Below, piece after piece: positions 33,823 through 42,888 of a stretch of DNA of 64,000 nucleotides. Location of the stretch: NCBI GenBank assembly GCA_900543805.1, contig UQTE01000007.1:33125-97124 (forward strand), written 5' to 3'. Each line of letters starts with the position of its first letter. Positions within the stretch are counted from its first letter, which is position 1. The notes beneath the pieces were generated by a model. That model ran no database searches, was not told the DNA's origin, and saw nothing but the letters and a program-made list of their open reading frames with translations. This stretch comes from an uncultured Sutterella sp. Lineage in GTDB: Bacteria > Pseudomonadota > Gammaproteobacteria > Burkholderiales > Burkholderiaceae_F. A program made the translations under genes and the position numbers.

Positions 33823-34761
33823 ATGTCCAAATTCGAACGCTGCGTCATCGCCACGCGCGAAAGCCCGCTTGCCATGTGGCAGGCGCTTCACATCCAGTCG
33901 GTTTTGCGCAAGACCTATCCCGAAGCCGAAGTCGACCTGCTCGGCATGACGACGCGCGGCGACCAGATCCTCGACCGCACGCTCTCGAAGGTGGGCGGCA
34001 AGGGACTCTTCGTGAAGGAACTCGAAGTGGCCATGCGCGAAGGCCGCGCCGACCTCGCGGTGCATTCGCTCAAGGACGTTCCGATGGAACTCCCCGAAGA
34101 CTTCGAACTCGTGGCCGTGACGGAACGCGAAGATCCGCGCGACGCCTTCGTGTCGCCCAAGTACGCGAGCCTCGACGAAATGCCCGCGGGCGCGGTGGTC
34201 GGCACGGCGAGCCTGCGCCGCGAACTGATGGTTCGCATCAACTATCCCCATCTCGACGTCCGTCCGATCCGCGGCAACGTCGGCACGCGTCTTCGCAAGC
34301 TCGACGAAGGCGAATACGACGCGCTCGTCATGGCCTCGGCCGGTCTCAAGCGCCTCGAACTCTCGGAACGCATCCGCTCGATCATTCCCGCCGAGAAGAG
34401 CCTTCCCTCTCCGGGGCAGGGCGCGCTCGGCGTGGAAATCCGCAAGGGCGACAAGGTGCTCGAAGAGTCGCTCGCCTTCCTGAACGATCCCCATACCCGC
34501 GCCTGCTGCACGGCCGAACGCGCCGTTTCGCGCGCCCTCGGCGGCTCCTGCCAGGTGCCGCTCGCGGCCTACGCCGTGGTTGAAGGCGAAGAAATGTGGC
34601 TGCGCGCCCTCGTGGGCAACCACCACACGGGCGAATGCGTGCGCGCCGAAGCCCGCGGTTCCTGGACCGATCCGGAAGCGCTCGCCGCGACCGTCCTGGA
34701 AGATCTCCGTCGTCAGGGCGCCGAGAAGATTCTGGCGGACGTGCTCGGTCGCCAGGGTTAA
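33823..34761 (+). CDS. hemC: Hydroxymethylbilane synthase (porphobilinogen deaminase)
   Basis: A 312-aa cytoplasmic enzyme that joins four porphobilinogen molecules into hydroxymethylbilane in haem synthesis. Motifs are [13 protein letters not shown], the catalytic Asp in HSLKDVP (about 81-87), [27 protein letters not shown] and the dipyrromethane cofactor attachment Cys243 in [12 protein letters not shown]. Length is normal. hemD follows after 12 bases in the usual hemCD operon. Confidence 0.98.
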   Translation: MSKFERCVIATRESPLAMWQALHIQSVLRKTYPEAEVDLLGMTTRGDQILDRTLSKVGGKGLFVKELEVAMREGRADLAVHSLKDVPMELPEDFELVAVTEREDPRDAFVSPKYASLDEMPAGAVVGTASLRRELMVRINYPHLDVRPIRGNVGTRLRKLDEGEYDALVMASAGLKRLELSERIRSIIPAEKSLPSPGQGALGVEIRKGDKVLEESLAFLNDPHTRACCTAERAVSRALGGSCQVPLAAYAVVEGEEMWLRALVGNHHTGECVRAEARGSWTDPEALAATVLEDLRRQGAEKILADVLGRQG

Positions 34762-34773
34762 AATATTGGGATT

Positions 34774-35544
34774 ATGAAAAAACGTCCCGTCATTCTCATG
34801 CGGCCGGGTGAAGCGAACAATCGTCTGGCCCAGAAGCTCGAACGCGAAGGCCGCCTCGTCTGGCGGTGGCCGGCGTTCCGCATTGAGCTCCCTGAAAACG
34901 CCGAGGTGGTCGAGGCGCAGCTCGCCGACCTCACCGGCGTCGACATGGTGATCCTGCCGAGTCCGTCGGCGGTCGCCGCGGTCGCCCATTGGGTGCGCTC
35001 CTGGCCCGAGCACGTGACGCTCGCCACCGTGGGCGAAGGAACCGCCCGCGTGATCCGCGCGGCCTGGGGCGAGAACGTCAAGCTTCTCTATCCCAAGGGC
35101 GATGCGGCGCATTCCGGCAGCGAGGCGCTTTGGGCGCTCGTCGAAAAGACGGGCGCGCCCGCGCGCGTTCTCTTCCTGCGCGGACAGACCGGACGCGAGT
35201 GGTTGCCCGAGCATTTCGCCGCCATGGGCAGCGACGTCATCAAGCTCTGCGCCTACGTGCGCGTTCCGATCGAACTCACGGAAGAGCAGATCAAGGACGT
35301 GACGCAAAGCATCTTCGGGCCGAGCCCGATCGTCTACATCACGAGCACCGACGCCGTCGACGCCCTGATGCGGGCGATCCGCGTGGTCCCCGGGGGACGC
35401 GACTGGCTCGTCAACGGCGTCGCCGTCACGATCCACCCGCGCGTCACGGAGCGCCTCAAGGAAGCGGGCTTCACGAAGATCGAAATCGCCGGGGTCGACG
35501 ACGAAAACGTCGCGGCCGTCGTGCGCGCACAGGACGCATCCTGA
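34774..35544 (+). CDS. hemD: Uroporphyrinogen-III synthase
   Basis: A 256-aa HemD-family protein that closes hydroxymethylbilane to uroporphyrinogen III with inversion of ring D. The family is poorly conserved; the visible marks are LMRPGEANNRLAQKLE at the start, LPSPSAVAAVAHW, a central FLRGQTGREWLPEHF and YITSTDAVDAL near the C-terminal half. Position directly after hemC makes the call firm. A weak A/T hairpin (35541-35559) overlaps the stop codon. Confidence 0.92.
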   Translation: MKKRPVILMRPGEANNRLAQKLEREGRLVWRWPAFRIELPENAEVVEAQLADLTGVDMVILPSPSAVAAVAHWVRSWPEHVTLATVGEGTARVIRAAWGENVKLLYPKGDAAHSGSEALWALVEKTGAPARVLFLRGQTGREWLPEHFAAMGSDVIKLCAYVRVPIELTEEQIKDVTQSIFGPSPIVYITSTDAVDALMRAIRVVPGGRDWLVNGVAVTIHPRVTERLKEAGFTKIEIAGVDDENVAAVVRAQDAS

Positions 35545-35625
35545 AAAGATTTTTTTCAGAGGTAGCCCTCCAGCAACCCGCTAGAATGGGGTCGTTTCTA
35601 AACCCTGTTCGAGCGGGTTTTTCCT

Positions 35626-37026
35626 ATGCAAAGAATCATCTACTGTCAGACGGCGCCTCAGACGGGCGCCTTCGCCGCGAACCTTGCGCGGCTCTCGCGC
35701 CTCGCTTCGGCCTTTGAAGCGAAGGACGCGGTCTTTACGGCGCCTGCGGGCGCGCTGGAAGGCGGGACGGGCCACGACGCCCTCGCGTGGAAAGACGTGA
35801 GCACGCGGCGCGACGAGGCCCTTTGCGCCTTTGCCGAGGAAACGAAGAAAGACGGGCGGCGCTGGGTGCTCCCGATCCTTCGGGAGGGTGCCTTTGACTG
35901 GGTGGAAATTTCCGGGGGCGAGGCTCGATCCTTCACGCCTCCCTCCGATTGGCCGGCTCTGCGCACGACCTCCGTTTTGCCCTGGTCTCCCGACGTCCGG
36001 CCCGCGCAGGGGACGGCGCTCGAAGGAAGCATTGCCGGCGCGGAAGACCGCATCGTCTTTGCGGGCGGCGGCCGTTTCGCGGAGAAGGGCCGCGTCCTCG
36101 CCGAACTCACGCCCTGGGAAGAAGGCGTGCTCCTTGTCGAGCGTACGAATGAGGGGTGGCGCGCCTCGGCCAAATCCGTGCCGACGACGCTCCCGCCCGT
36201 ACGGGATCCTCGGTATCTCGCGCTCGTCACGGCCGTTCGCTCCTATGCGGAAAAGTCCCGCGCTTCGGGCGTCGTGCTCGGGCTTTCGGGCGGAGTCGAC
36301 AGCGCGCTCGTTCTTTCGCTTGCCGTCGACGCTCTCGGCGCCGAGCGCGTGCGCACCGTGATGCTTCCCACGGACTTCACGTCGAGCGACAGTCTGGAGG
36401 ACGCCCGAACGCTTGCCGAAACCCTCGGCGTGCGCCACGACGTGCTCCCGATCCGGTCGCTTTTCGAAAACGTGCGCGAAGCCCTGGCTTCGGAACTCGC
36501 CGGCCGTCCCTGGGACGTGACGGAAGAAAACATTCAGGCGCGGCTTCGCGGACTTCTCCTCATGGCCTACGCCAACAAGAACGGAGCCCTTCTTCTCTGC
36601 ACGAGCAACAAGGGCGAGGCGGCCATGGGCTACGGCACGCTCTACGGCGACCTGACGGGAGGTTTCGCGCCTCTGATCGACCTCTGGAAACGCGAGGTCT
36701 ATGAACTTTGCCGCGCCCGAAACGCCTGGCGCCCCGACATTCCCGAACGAATCCTCACGCGTGCGCCCTCGGCGGAACTGCGCCCGGGACAGAAGGATTC
36801 GGATTCGCTTCCCGACTACGATCTCATCGAAAAGACGCTCACGCACTACCTCGCGAAGAAGACTCTTCGCGATCTCGAGGGCGTGGACGCCGAAACGGCC
36901 CGGGAGATCGTCGGGCGCTTCACCTTCAACAACTTCAAGCGCGCCCAAGGGATTCCGGGGCCGATTCTCGGTCTTTCGCCCGCCTTGTCTCTGGCCGCCG
37001 ACTGGGGTCTCACGCGCGGGTGCTGA
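35626..37026 (+). CDS. nadE: NAD+ synthase with degenerate N-terminal amidase domain
   Basis: A 466-aa protein. The C-terminal ~270 residues are a complete NAD synthetase: P-loop LGLSGGVDSAL, MLPTDFTSSDSLEDA, ENIQARLRGLLLM, CTSNKGEAAMGYGTLYGDLTGG and PSAELRPGQKDSDSLPDYD. It adenylates and amidates nicotinate adenine dinucleotide. The N-terminal ~195 residues begin like a nitrilase-type glutaminase (IIYCQTAPQTGAFAANLARL), but this domain is normally ~270 residues. The catalytic Glu (usually in a PEL motif) is replaced by PAGALEGG, and no Lys or Cys triad motif is found. It probably cannot use glutamine and may depend on ammonia. No frameshift explains the loss. Confidence 0.9.
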   Translation: MQRIIYCQTAPQTGAFAANLARLSRLASAFEAKDAVFTAPAGALEGGTGHDALAWKDVSTRRDEALCAFAEETKKDGRRWVLPILREGAFDWVEISGGEARSFTPPSDWPALRTTSVLPWSPDVRPAQGTALEGSIAGAEDRIVFAGGGRFAEKGRVLAELTPWEEGVLLVERTNEGWRASAKSVPTTLPPVRDPRYLALVTAVRSYAEKSRASGVVLGLSGGVDSALVLSLAVDALGAERVRTVMLPTDFTSSDSLEDARTLAETLGVRHDVLPIRSLFENVREALASELAGRPWDVTEENIQARLRGLLLMAYANKNGALLLCTSNKGEAAMGYGTLYGDLTGGFAPLIDLWKREVYELCRARNAWRPDIPERILTRAPSAELRPGQKDSDSLPDYDLIEKTLTHYLAKKTLRDLEGVDAETAREIVGRFTFNNFKRAQGIPGPILGLSPALSLAADWGLTRGC

Positions 37027-37037
37027 CCCCCAAAACG

Positions 37038-37066
37038 ACGAACCCCCGCGAGGGGCGGGGGTTCGT
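37038..37066. terminator. Bidirectional terminator between nadE and rho
   Basis: ACGAACCCCCGC (37038-37049) pairs perfectly with GCGGGGGTTCGT (37055-37066) between the convergent genes. T-tracts are weak on both sides. Confidence 0.7.
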
Positions 37067-37074
37067 GCGGCGCA

Positions 37075-38331
37075 TCAGCGCTTCATGAGATCGAAGAACT
37101 CGGCGTTGGTCTTCGTCTGCTTCATCTTGTCGAGGAGGAACTCCATCGCTTCGAGTTCGTCCATGTCGTAGAGGAACTTGCGCAGGATCCAGACCTTCTG
37201 CAGAACGTCGGGCTTGAGGAGGAGTTCCTCGCGGCGCGTGCCCGAGCGGTTGATGTTGATGGCCGGGTAGACGCGCTTTTCCGAGAGACGGCGTTCAAGG
37301 TGGATTTCGTTGTTGCCCGTACCCTTGAATTCTTCATAGATCACGTCGTCCATGCGGGAGCCCGTGTCGACGAGAGCCGTGCCGATGATGGTGAGGGAAC
37401 CGCCTTCCTCGAGCTTGCGCGCGGCGCCGAAGATGCGCTTCGGACGCTGCAGGGCGTTGGCGTCGACGCCGCCCGTGAGGACCTTGCCCGAGGACGGAAT
37501 CACCGTGTTGTAGGCGCGGGCGAGACGCGTGATCGAGTCGAGCAGAATGACGACGTCCTTCTTGGATTCGGTGAGGCGCTTGGCCTTTTCGATCACCATT
37601 TCGGCCACCTGCACGTGACGCGCGGCGGGTTCGTCGAAGGTCGACGCGACGACTTCGCCTCGGACGGAGCGCTGCATTTCCGTCACTTCTTCCGGACGTT
37701 CGTCGATGAGAAGCACGAAGAGCGTGATGTCGGGGTAGTTCGTCGTGATGGCGTGCGCGATGTGCTGCATGAGCACGGTCTTGCCGCTCTTCGGAGGCGC
37801 CACGAGAAGGGCTCGCTGACCCTTGCCGATCGGGGCGATGATGTCGATGATGCGCCCCGTGATGTTTTCGTCCCCGCGCATGTCGCGCTCGAGCGTGAGG
37901 GGCTCGTTGGGGAAGATCGGCGTCAGGTTTTCAAAGAGCATGCGGTGCTTCGTGCTCTCGGGCGGCAGACCGTTGACGGTGTCGACGCGCACGAGCGCGA
38001 AGTAGCGTTCGCCGTCCTTGGGGGTGCGGACTTCGCCTTCGATCGAGTCGCCCGTGTGGAGATTGAAGCGGCGGATCTGCGAGGGCGAGATGTAGATGTC
38101 GTCCGTGCTCGCCAGGTAGGACGTGTCGGGACTGCGCAGGAACCCGAAGCCGTCGGGCAGCACTTCGAGGGTGCCGTCGCCGAAGATCTGTTCGCCCTGA
38201 CGGGCCTTCTTCTTGAGGATGGCGAACATCAACTCCTGCTTGCGCATGCGGTGGGCGTTGTCGACTTCAAGCGCGAGCGCCATGTCGAGGAGTTGCGAGA
38301 CGTGCAGTTTTTTGAGGTCGGAAAGGTGCAT
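37075..38331 (-). CDS. rho: Transcription termination factor Rho
   Basis: A 418-aa hexameric RNA-dependent ATPase. The N-terminal region ([15 protein letters not shown], then the cold-shock fold with [21 protein letters not shown] residues) binds RNA. Walker A is [12 protein letters not shown], Walker [14 protein letters not shown], the Q-loop/R-loop region follows [13 protein letters not shown], and the arginine finger lies in [17 protein letters not shown]. Length is standard for proteobacteria. It follows trxA on the same strand, a common pairing. Confidence 0.98.
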   Translation of the reverse strand: MHLSDLKKLHVSQLLDMALALEVDNAHRMRKQELMFAILKKKARQGEQIFGDGTLEVLPDGFGFLRSPDTSYLASTDDIYISPSQIRRFNLHTGDSIEGEVRTPKDGERYFALVRVDTVNGLPPESTKHRMLFENLTPIFPNEPLTLERDMRGDENITGRIIDIIAPIGKGQRALLVAPPKSGKTVLMQHIAHAITTNYPDITLFVLLIDERPEEVTEMQRSVRGEVVASTFDEPAARHVQVAEMVIEKAKRLTESKKDVVILLDSITRLARAYNTVIPSSGKVLTGGVDANALQRPKRIFGAARKLEEGGSLTIIGTALVDTGSRMDDVIYEEFKGTGNNEIHLERRLSEKRVYPAININRSGTRREELLLKPDVLQKVWILRKFLYDMDELEAMEFLLDKMKQTKTNAEFFDLMKR

Positions 38332-38373
38332 GATGGTGCGGCCCGAAGAAATGGGCCATCGGAGGGAGGAAGT

Positions 38374-38393
38374 CGCCGCCCGAACGGGCGGCG
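38374..38393 (-). repeat. GC-rich hairpin between trxA and rho
   Basis: CGCCGCCCG (38374-38382) pairs with CGGGCGGCG (38385-38393) across only two loop bases. It has no T-tract on the minus strand. It may attenuate transcription from trxA into rho or mark the rho leader, where Rho feedback control is known in E. coli. Confidence 0.55.
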
Positions 38394-38406
38394 AGCGACG
38401 TCGTTT

Positions 38407-38730
38407 TTAGAGGTTTTCTTCGATCCAGGCGTCGAGCGTGGCCTGGTCGCAAAGACCGGTGCGGCGGGCCACGACTTCACCCTTCTTGAAGCAGAGGATC
38501 GTCGGGATGCCGAGGATGTTGTGTTCGGAAGCGAGTTCGTTGGTTTCGTCCACGTTGTACTTGGCGATCACGGCGCGCCCGTCGAACTTTTCGGCGGCCG
38601 CTTCGAGACGCGGGGCGAGCATGCGGCAGGGACCGCACCAGGGCGCCCAGAAGTCGACGAAGACGGGGAGTTCGGACGCGGCGACCTGTTCGGGAAAGGT
38701 GCTGTCGGTGATGTGGATGATTTCGCTCAT
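38407..38730 (-). CDS. trxA: Thioredoxin
   Basis: A 107-aa cytoplasmic thiol-disulfide reductant with the WCGPC active site at residues 31-35 (FVDFWAPWCGPCRMLAP), the cis-Pro in GIPTILCFKKG and the buried Asp in VDFWA. Two extra cysteines (Cys in ILCF and in GLCDQ) are unusual but outside the active site. It lies upstream of rho on the same strand. Its reductase trxB is at 56330-57292. Confidence 0.97.
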   Translation of the reverse strand: MSEIIHITDSTFPEQVAASELPVFVDFWAPWCGPCRMLAPRLEAAAEKFDGRAVIAKYNVDETNELASEHNILGIPTILCFKKGEVVARRTGLCDQATLDAWIEENL

Positions 38731-39066
38731 GATGGTGTCCTGAGTAAGGTTCCTTCACCCCGGTCCGGGCAGAACTCGAGTTCGGGTCGTACCGAAGGAT
38801 CGGAGAAAGGGGAAAAATACGGGATGGTAAAGAGTGTTGTCGGGAGGAACGCCCGAACCGGCGGTGCGGTCGGGAAGTGCGCGGCGGAATGGCGCGAGGA
38901 AGACGGATTCGTCCTCCCGGAAGGTTCGCTAATACTAGCATTCCCGCGCCCCCAATGGGAGGAGGGAGGTTCGAAGAAGTGCAAAAAAATTTCTCCGCTC
39001 TTCGGCGGGAAAAATCTTTTTTCCTGTTTCCCCTTTTTTTCTCCCTTTCGTATAGAATTGACGCCT
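38731..39066. other. 336-bp divergent promoter region between trxA and the SRP RNA
   Basis: No gene is seen. The right end carries the SRP RNA promoter (-10 TATAGA at 39051). The left part should hold the trxA promoter, but no clear box pair is visible. A T- and C-rich tract lies at about 39016-39048. Confidence 0.5.
39051..39056 (+). promoter_or_regulatory. -10 box of the SRP RNA promoter
   Basis: TATAGA (in CGTATAGAATTG) lies about 11 bases before the 5' end of the RNA. The -35 region falls in a pyrimidine-rich tract and matches consensus poorly. Confidence 0.55.
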
Positions 39067-39164
39067 TGGCGGGTCCCCTCGCATGCCGCCTCCGGCAATC
39101 TGGTCAGGTCAGGAATGAAGCAGCCACACCGGAGTAGCGACAGTGCCGAGGAAAAGGCTCGCCA
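39067..39164 (+). ncRNA. ffs: Signal recognition particle RNA (4.5S, small bacterial type)
   Basis: The conserved domain IV core is unmistakable: CTGGTCAGGTCAGGAATG followed by AAGCAGCCACACCGG and the 3' CAGTGCCGAGG. The 5' arm GGCGGGTCCCCTCG pairs with the 3' arm CGAGGAAAAGGCTCGCC to close the rod. A T-rich stretch follows (ATTTTCATTTTC). It binds Ffh and directs membrane proteins to FtsY. Ends are approximate to a few bases. Confidence 0.93.
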
Positions 39165-39311
39165 TTTTCATTTTCTACGCCCTCGCTTTTCGGATTCTCT
39201 GGGTCCGTTCCGCTCTTGCGCAAGCCCCGCGCTCTTCTCCGTCCTTCTCGCCGAACCCCCGGATCCGTTAGACTTGAGCATTCGGACCACTCCCGACGCT
39301 CAATCCCGACC

Positions 39312-39992
39312 ATGCTCAACCTTTCCCTCTATTCCCTTTTCGTGATCACCTCCATCATGACCGTGGCGACGCCGGGACCGGGCGTCCTGATGACGCTCAT
39401 GAAGTCGATCGGCTACGGGTTTCGGGGGGCGATCTGGACGATCTGCGGCACGGCTACGGGCGCCATCATCATGTCGGCCATTTCGGCGACGGGCGTGGGG
39501 CTCATTCTGCGCGCTTCGCCCGACGCCTATGCGCTTTTGCGCGTGGTGGGGGCGGCCTACATGATCTGGCTCGGCATCAAGAACTGGCGCGTGCGCACGA
39601 TGAGTCTCGAGAGCGCTCTGCGCGGCTCGAAGCATCGGGCGATCGCCAGCGGCGCGCCCGTCGAGGGCGAAATCCGGCGCTTCCCCTTCTTCATGGAGGG
39701 CATCACGCTGCAGATGACGAACCCGATGCTCATCATGTTCTTCGTGTCGCTCTTTCCGCAGTTCATCGACCCGAAGCTTTCCTACGGCGCGCAGTACGGC
39801 ATTCTGGCCGCGACCTACGGGATCCTCATTCTTGCGATCCATTCGGGCTACAGCTTCGTGACGTCGCGCTTCCGGGGCTTCCTCTCGAGCGAGCGCATGT
39901 CGCGCCTCATCTACCGCATCGGCGGGTCGATCTTCATCGTTCTCGCCCTCAAGGTGCTCTGGGACGTCTACGTCTCGTTTTCGGCCTCGTGA
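39312..39992 (+). CDS. LysE/RhtB-family amino-acid exporter
   Basis: A 226-aa inner-membrane protein of the RhtB branch of LysE transporters. VATPGPGVLMTLMKSIGYG near the start is the family signature. GAAYMIWLGIKNWR and LQMTNPMLIMFFVSLFPQF follow. About six hydrophobic segments are present, with a long hydrophilic loop near residue 100-125. RhtB homologues export homoserine, threonine or other small amino acids; the substrate here is unknown. ATG 39312 fits the family start. It lies just downstream of the SRP RNA. Confidence 0.88.
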   Translation: MLNLSLYSLFVITSIMTVATPGPGVLMTLMKSIGYGFRGAIWTICGTATGAIIMSAISATGVGLILRASPDAYALLRVVGAAYMIWLGIKNWRVRTMSLESALRGSKHRAIASGAPVEGEIRRFPFFMEGITLQMTNPMLIMFFVSLFPQFIDPKLSYGAQYGILAATYGILILAIHSGYSFVTSRFRGFLSSERMSRLIYRIGGSIFIVLALKVLWDVYVSFSAS

Positions 39993-40076
39993 GCCTTCGG
40001 GTTTTCCGGGGCGCTTCGCGCGCAAACGCCATCCCGCCCGTGTAATATCTAACGACCGCAACGCAAGGGAAACGTC

Positions 40077-40580
40077 ATGGCCTTTGAGATACGCAACGCC
40101 CGTCCCGAAGACTGCGAAGTCATTCGGGACATGATTTTCGAGCTCGCCCGCTACGAGCGGCTCGAGTCCGCCTGCAAGGCGAGCCGCGGAAAGATCGAAC
40201 GCGAACTTTTCGGTCCGAACCCCGTCATCCGGTGCGTCCTCGGCTGGGAAATCGACGAAGCGACCGGGCGGGAGGAACCCGTGGCGTTTGCGCTCTATTT
40301 CTTCAATTTCTCGACTTTCCTCACAAAGCGCGGCCTCTATCTCGAGGATCTGTTCGTGCGGCCGCAGGCCCGCCGCCGCGGCTACGGGCGCAGGATCATG
40401 CATCACCTGGCGAAGACGGCGCTCGAACTCGACTGCGGCCGCTTCGAGTGGACGGTGCTCGACTGGAATCAGCCCGCCATCGACTTTTATGAAAAACTCG
40501 GCGCCCGTCTGCAGGAAGACTGGCGCATCTGCCGACTCGAAGGCGAGGCCCTTCGTGCGGCCGGACTGACAAACGCATGA
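40077..40580 (+). CDS. GNAT-family N-acetyltransferase (diamine acetyltransferase-like)
   Basis: A 167-aa cytoplasmic acetyl-CoA-dependent transferase. The opening FEIRNARPEDCEVIRDMIFELARYERL, FFNFSTFLTKRGLYLEDLFV and the CoA loop RPQARRRGYGRRIM match the spermidine/diamine acetyltransferase-like branch. WTVLDWNQPAIDFYEKLGA is the usual C-terminal motif. Substrate not determined. Its TGA overlaps the dnaX ATG (ATGA), so it is translationally coupled to dnaX. Confidence 0.92.
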   Translation: MAFEIRNARPEDCEVIRDMIFELARYERLESACKASRGKIERELFGPNPVIRCVLGWEIDEATGREEPVAFALYFFNFSTFLTKRGLYLEDLFVRPQARRRGYGRRIMHHLAKTALELDCGRFEWTVLDWNQPAIDFYEKLGARLQEDWRICRLEGEALRAAGLTNA

Positions 40581-41935
40581 GTACGTATCAGGTTTTGGCG
40601 CGCAAGTGGCGCCCGCACAATTTCCAAACGATCGTCGGTCAGGATCACGTCGTGACGGCCCTGACGCGGGCGCTTGCCGAAAAACGCCTGCACCACGCCT
40701 ATCTCTTCACGGGAACGCGCGGCGTCGGGAAGACCACGATCTCGCGCATCTTCGCCAAGGCGCTCAACTGTCAGGGCGCCGACGGCAAGGGGGACGTCAC
40801 GCCCGAACCCTGCGGCGTGTGTCCGGCCTGCCGCGCGATCGACGAGGGGCGCTTCAGCGACTACATCGAGATGGACGCGGCGAGCAACCGCTCGGTCGAA
40901 GACATGACGGCGCTTCTCGAGCGAGCGATGTACGCGCCGACCGAGGGCCGCTACAAGGTCTACATGATCGACGAAGTGCACATGCTCTCGACGACGGCCT
41001 TCAACGCGATGCTCAAGACCCTCGAGGAGCCGCCCGAATACGTGAAGTTCATCCTCGCGACGACGGATCCGCAGAAGGTGCCGATCACGGTGCTCTCGCG
41101 CTGTCTGCAGTTCAACCTGCGCAACATGACGCCGAGCGGCATCGTCTCGCATATGTCGCACATTCTCGACACCGAAGGCGTGGCCTACGAAACGGGCGCG
41201 CTTCGGCTCCTCGCCCAGGGCGCCCGCGGCTCCATGCGCGACGGCCTTTCACTTTTGGACCAGGCGATCGCGTACTGCGCGTCGGGCGTCACCGAGCGCG
41301 AAGTGCGCGACATGCTCGGCATGAGCGGGACGGAACTCCTCTCCGAGCTCTTTGACCGTCTTCTTGCGGGCGACGCCCGCGGTCTGATGGGCGTTGCCGA
41401 CGAGATGCTCGCGCAGAGCCTGAGTTTCGCGCAGGTCCTGCGCGACCTCGCGGGCGTCGTGCACCGCGCGGCGCTCGTGCAGCGCGTTTCCGAAGCCGTG
41501 AGCGAAGACGATCCCGAGTGCGCGCTCGTTCGCCGTTTGGCCAAGGACTGCGCGCCCGAAGAAATCCAGCTTCTCTACCAGATTCTGATTCACGGGCGAA
41601 ACGATCTTTCGCTCGCGCCCGACGAATACGCGGGCTTCACGATGACGCTGCTGCGCATGCTCGCCTTCAAGCCCGCGGGCCTCAAGACGGCGCACGTGTC
41701 CGAAAGAAAGGCGCAGGCCGCTTCGTCCGAACCCGAGGCGCGGGCTCCCGAATCTGTCGCCGCGGCGCCCGCGAGACCCGTTGCGCCTCCGAAGCCCGAG
41801 CCGGCGCCCAAACCGGCGCCCGCCCCCATGCCTTCGGGCGTGCAGGCCGTGGGCGCCTCGTCGGGGCTCCCGCCCATTGAGCGCGCGCCGATGCCCGAGG
41901 AGCTTCCTCCCTGGGGGGAGCCTGACGCCGGTTGA
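40577..41935 (+). CDS. dnaX: DNA polymerase III subunit gamma/tau, frame ends early (gamma-like 452 aa)
   Basis: The clamp-loader ATPase. Domains I-III are complete: Walker A FTGTRGVGKTT, zinc site CGVCPACRAIDEGRFSD, Walker B YMIDEVHMLS, and SRC sensor VLSRCLQFNLR. A Pro/Ala/Lys linker follows from about residue 380. The frame then stops at 41935, 19 bases after a run of six G (41911-41916). The tau-specific C-terminal domain is present downstream in the +1 frame (to 42368). So as written this gene makes a gamma-like protein only; tau needs a recoding event or one G fewer. ybaB and recR follow, the classical cluster. Confidence 0.93.
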   Translation: MSTYQVLARKWRPHNFQTIVGQDHVVTALTRALAEKRLHHAYLFTGTRGVGKTTISRIFAKALNCQGADGKGDVTPEPCGVCPACRAIDEGRFSDYIEMDAASNRSVEDMTALLERAMYAPTEGRYKVYMIDEVHMLSTTAFNAMLKTLEEPPEYVKFILATTDPQKVPITVLSRCLQFNLRNMTPSGIVSHMSHILDTEGVAYETGALRLLAQGARGSMRDGLSLLDQAIAYCASGVTEREVRDMLGMSGTELLSELFDRLLAGDARGLMGVADEMLAQSLSFAQVLRDLAGVVHRAALVQRVSEAVSEDDPECALVRRLAKDCAPEEIQLLYQILIHGRNDLSLAPDEYAGFTMTLLRMLAFKPAGLKTAHVSERKAQAASSEPEARAPESVAAAPARPVAPPKPEPAPKPAPAPMPSGVQAVGASSGLPPIERAPMPEELPPWGEPDAG

Positions 41936-42368
41936 GCCGCTCCCCGAGGTCCCGAGACCGCCGGTCGTGACGGGACCGCTCAACTGGCGAAAAGTCATCG
42001 AGGGAGCCGGGCTCGAGGGCCCGATCCTCATGGTCGCGACGATGGGCGAACCGCTCGAACTCACGGGCGAGAGCCTGCGCCTTCGCATTCCGGTGGCGGC
42101 CTTCGCCACCGAGGCGAACCGCGCGGCGCTCGCCGATTCGCTCTCCACGTATTTCGGCACGGCCTTCCGCGTCACCTTCGAGGTGGGCAGGGTCGAGACC
42201 GTCACCGTGGCCGAATCGATTCGGCAGGAACGCGAAGAGGCGAGAAGGGCGCTTGTCGAAGCCTTCCGCAACGACCCGGTCGTCAAGGAGGTGATTCGAC
42301 TCACCGGCGCCGAAATCGACGAATCCTCCATCCGTGCGCTCACTCCCGAAGAGGAGCCGCGGAAATAA
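41917..42368 (+). other. dnaX: Tau C-terminal domain of DnaX in the +1 frame
   Basis: This frame reads LTPVEPLPEVPRPP, then LNWRKVIEGAGLEGPILMV, LRIPVAAFATEANRAALAD and FRVTFEVGRVETVTVAESI to the stop at 42368. It is the tau domain that contacts the polymerase alpha subunit. It has no start codon or ribosome site of its own. Joined at the G6 run with one base skipped, DnaX would be 596 aa, a normal tau length. Confidence 0.85.
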
Positions 42369-42481
42369 CCGATTCCCCGGGCGGGGCAATGCTACAATGC
42401 CTGCCTTTGGGTCCCGCGTCGGGCCCGGGAAATCTCGTCCTCCGGGACGGTAAACGAACTCATACGAAGAAGGAGCACACT

Positions 42482-42805
42482 ATGCGCGGAATGGGCGGTA
42501 TGGGCGGCATGATGGCCCAGGCTCAGCGGATGCAGGCCAAACTGCAGAAGGTTCAGGAAGAAATCAAGAAGATGGAGATCCCGGGCGAAGCCGGCAACGG
42601 CGCCGTCAAGGTGGTCGTCAACGGGCAGCACCGCGTCCTCAACGTGACGATCGCGCCCGAAGCGATGGATCCGGAAGATCCCGAAATGCTCGAGGACCTC
42701 GTCACGCTCGCCATCAACAACGCTTTCGAGACGCTCGACCGCATCACGGAAGAACGCATGCGCGCGGCCGTTCCGCTGCCCGCGGGCATGAAGTTCCCCT
42801 TCTGA
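42482..42805 (+). CDS. ybaB: YbaB/EbfC-family nucleoid-associated protein
   Basis: A 107-aa DNA-binding protein of the YbaB family, which forms a dimer with protruding tweezers. GGMMAQAQRMQAKLQKVQEEI is the N-terminal helix. VVVNGQHRVLNVTIAPEAMD and the C-terminal LDRITEERMRAAVPLPAG follow. Start ATG 42482 has AAGGAG 8 bases upstream. It lies between dnaX and recR as in most proteobacteria. Confidence 0.96.
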   Translation: MRGMGGMGGMMAQAQRMQAKLQKVQEEIKKMEIPGEAGNGAVKVVVNGQHRVLNVTIAPEAMDPEDPEMLEDLVTLAINNAFETLDRITEERMRAAVPLPAGMKFPF

Positions 42806-42822
42806 CACGAAGCTTCCTTCGA

Positions 42823-42857
42823 AAGGAGTCTTCCCGCGGGCGGGGACTCCTTTTTTC
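42823..42857 (+). terminator. Terminator between ybaB and recR
   Basis: AAGGAGTC (42823-42830) pairs with GACTCCTT (42845-42852) and runs into a T-tract. It may separate or attenuate recR from dnaX-ybaB; recR starts 32 bases later. Confidence 0.82.
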
Positions 42858-42888
42858 TTGCGTTGCGTCCGCTTTTTCAGGTTTCGCC

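Noticed and set aside
41905..41940. E. coli-type -1 frameshift in dnaX
   Set aside because: The tau domain lies in the +1 frame, and no A-AAA-AAG-type heptamer is present near the switch, so the known -1 mechanism does not fit.
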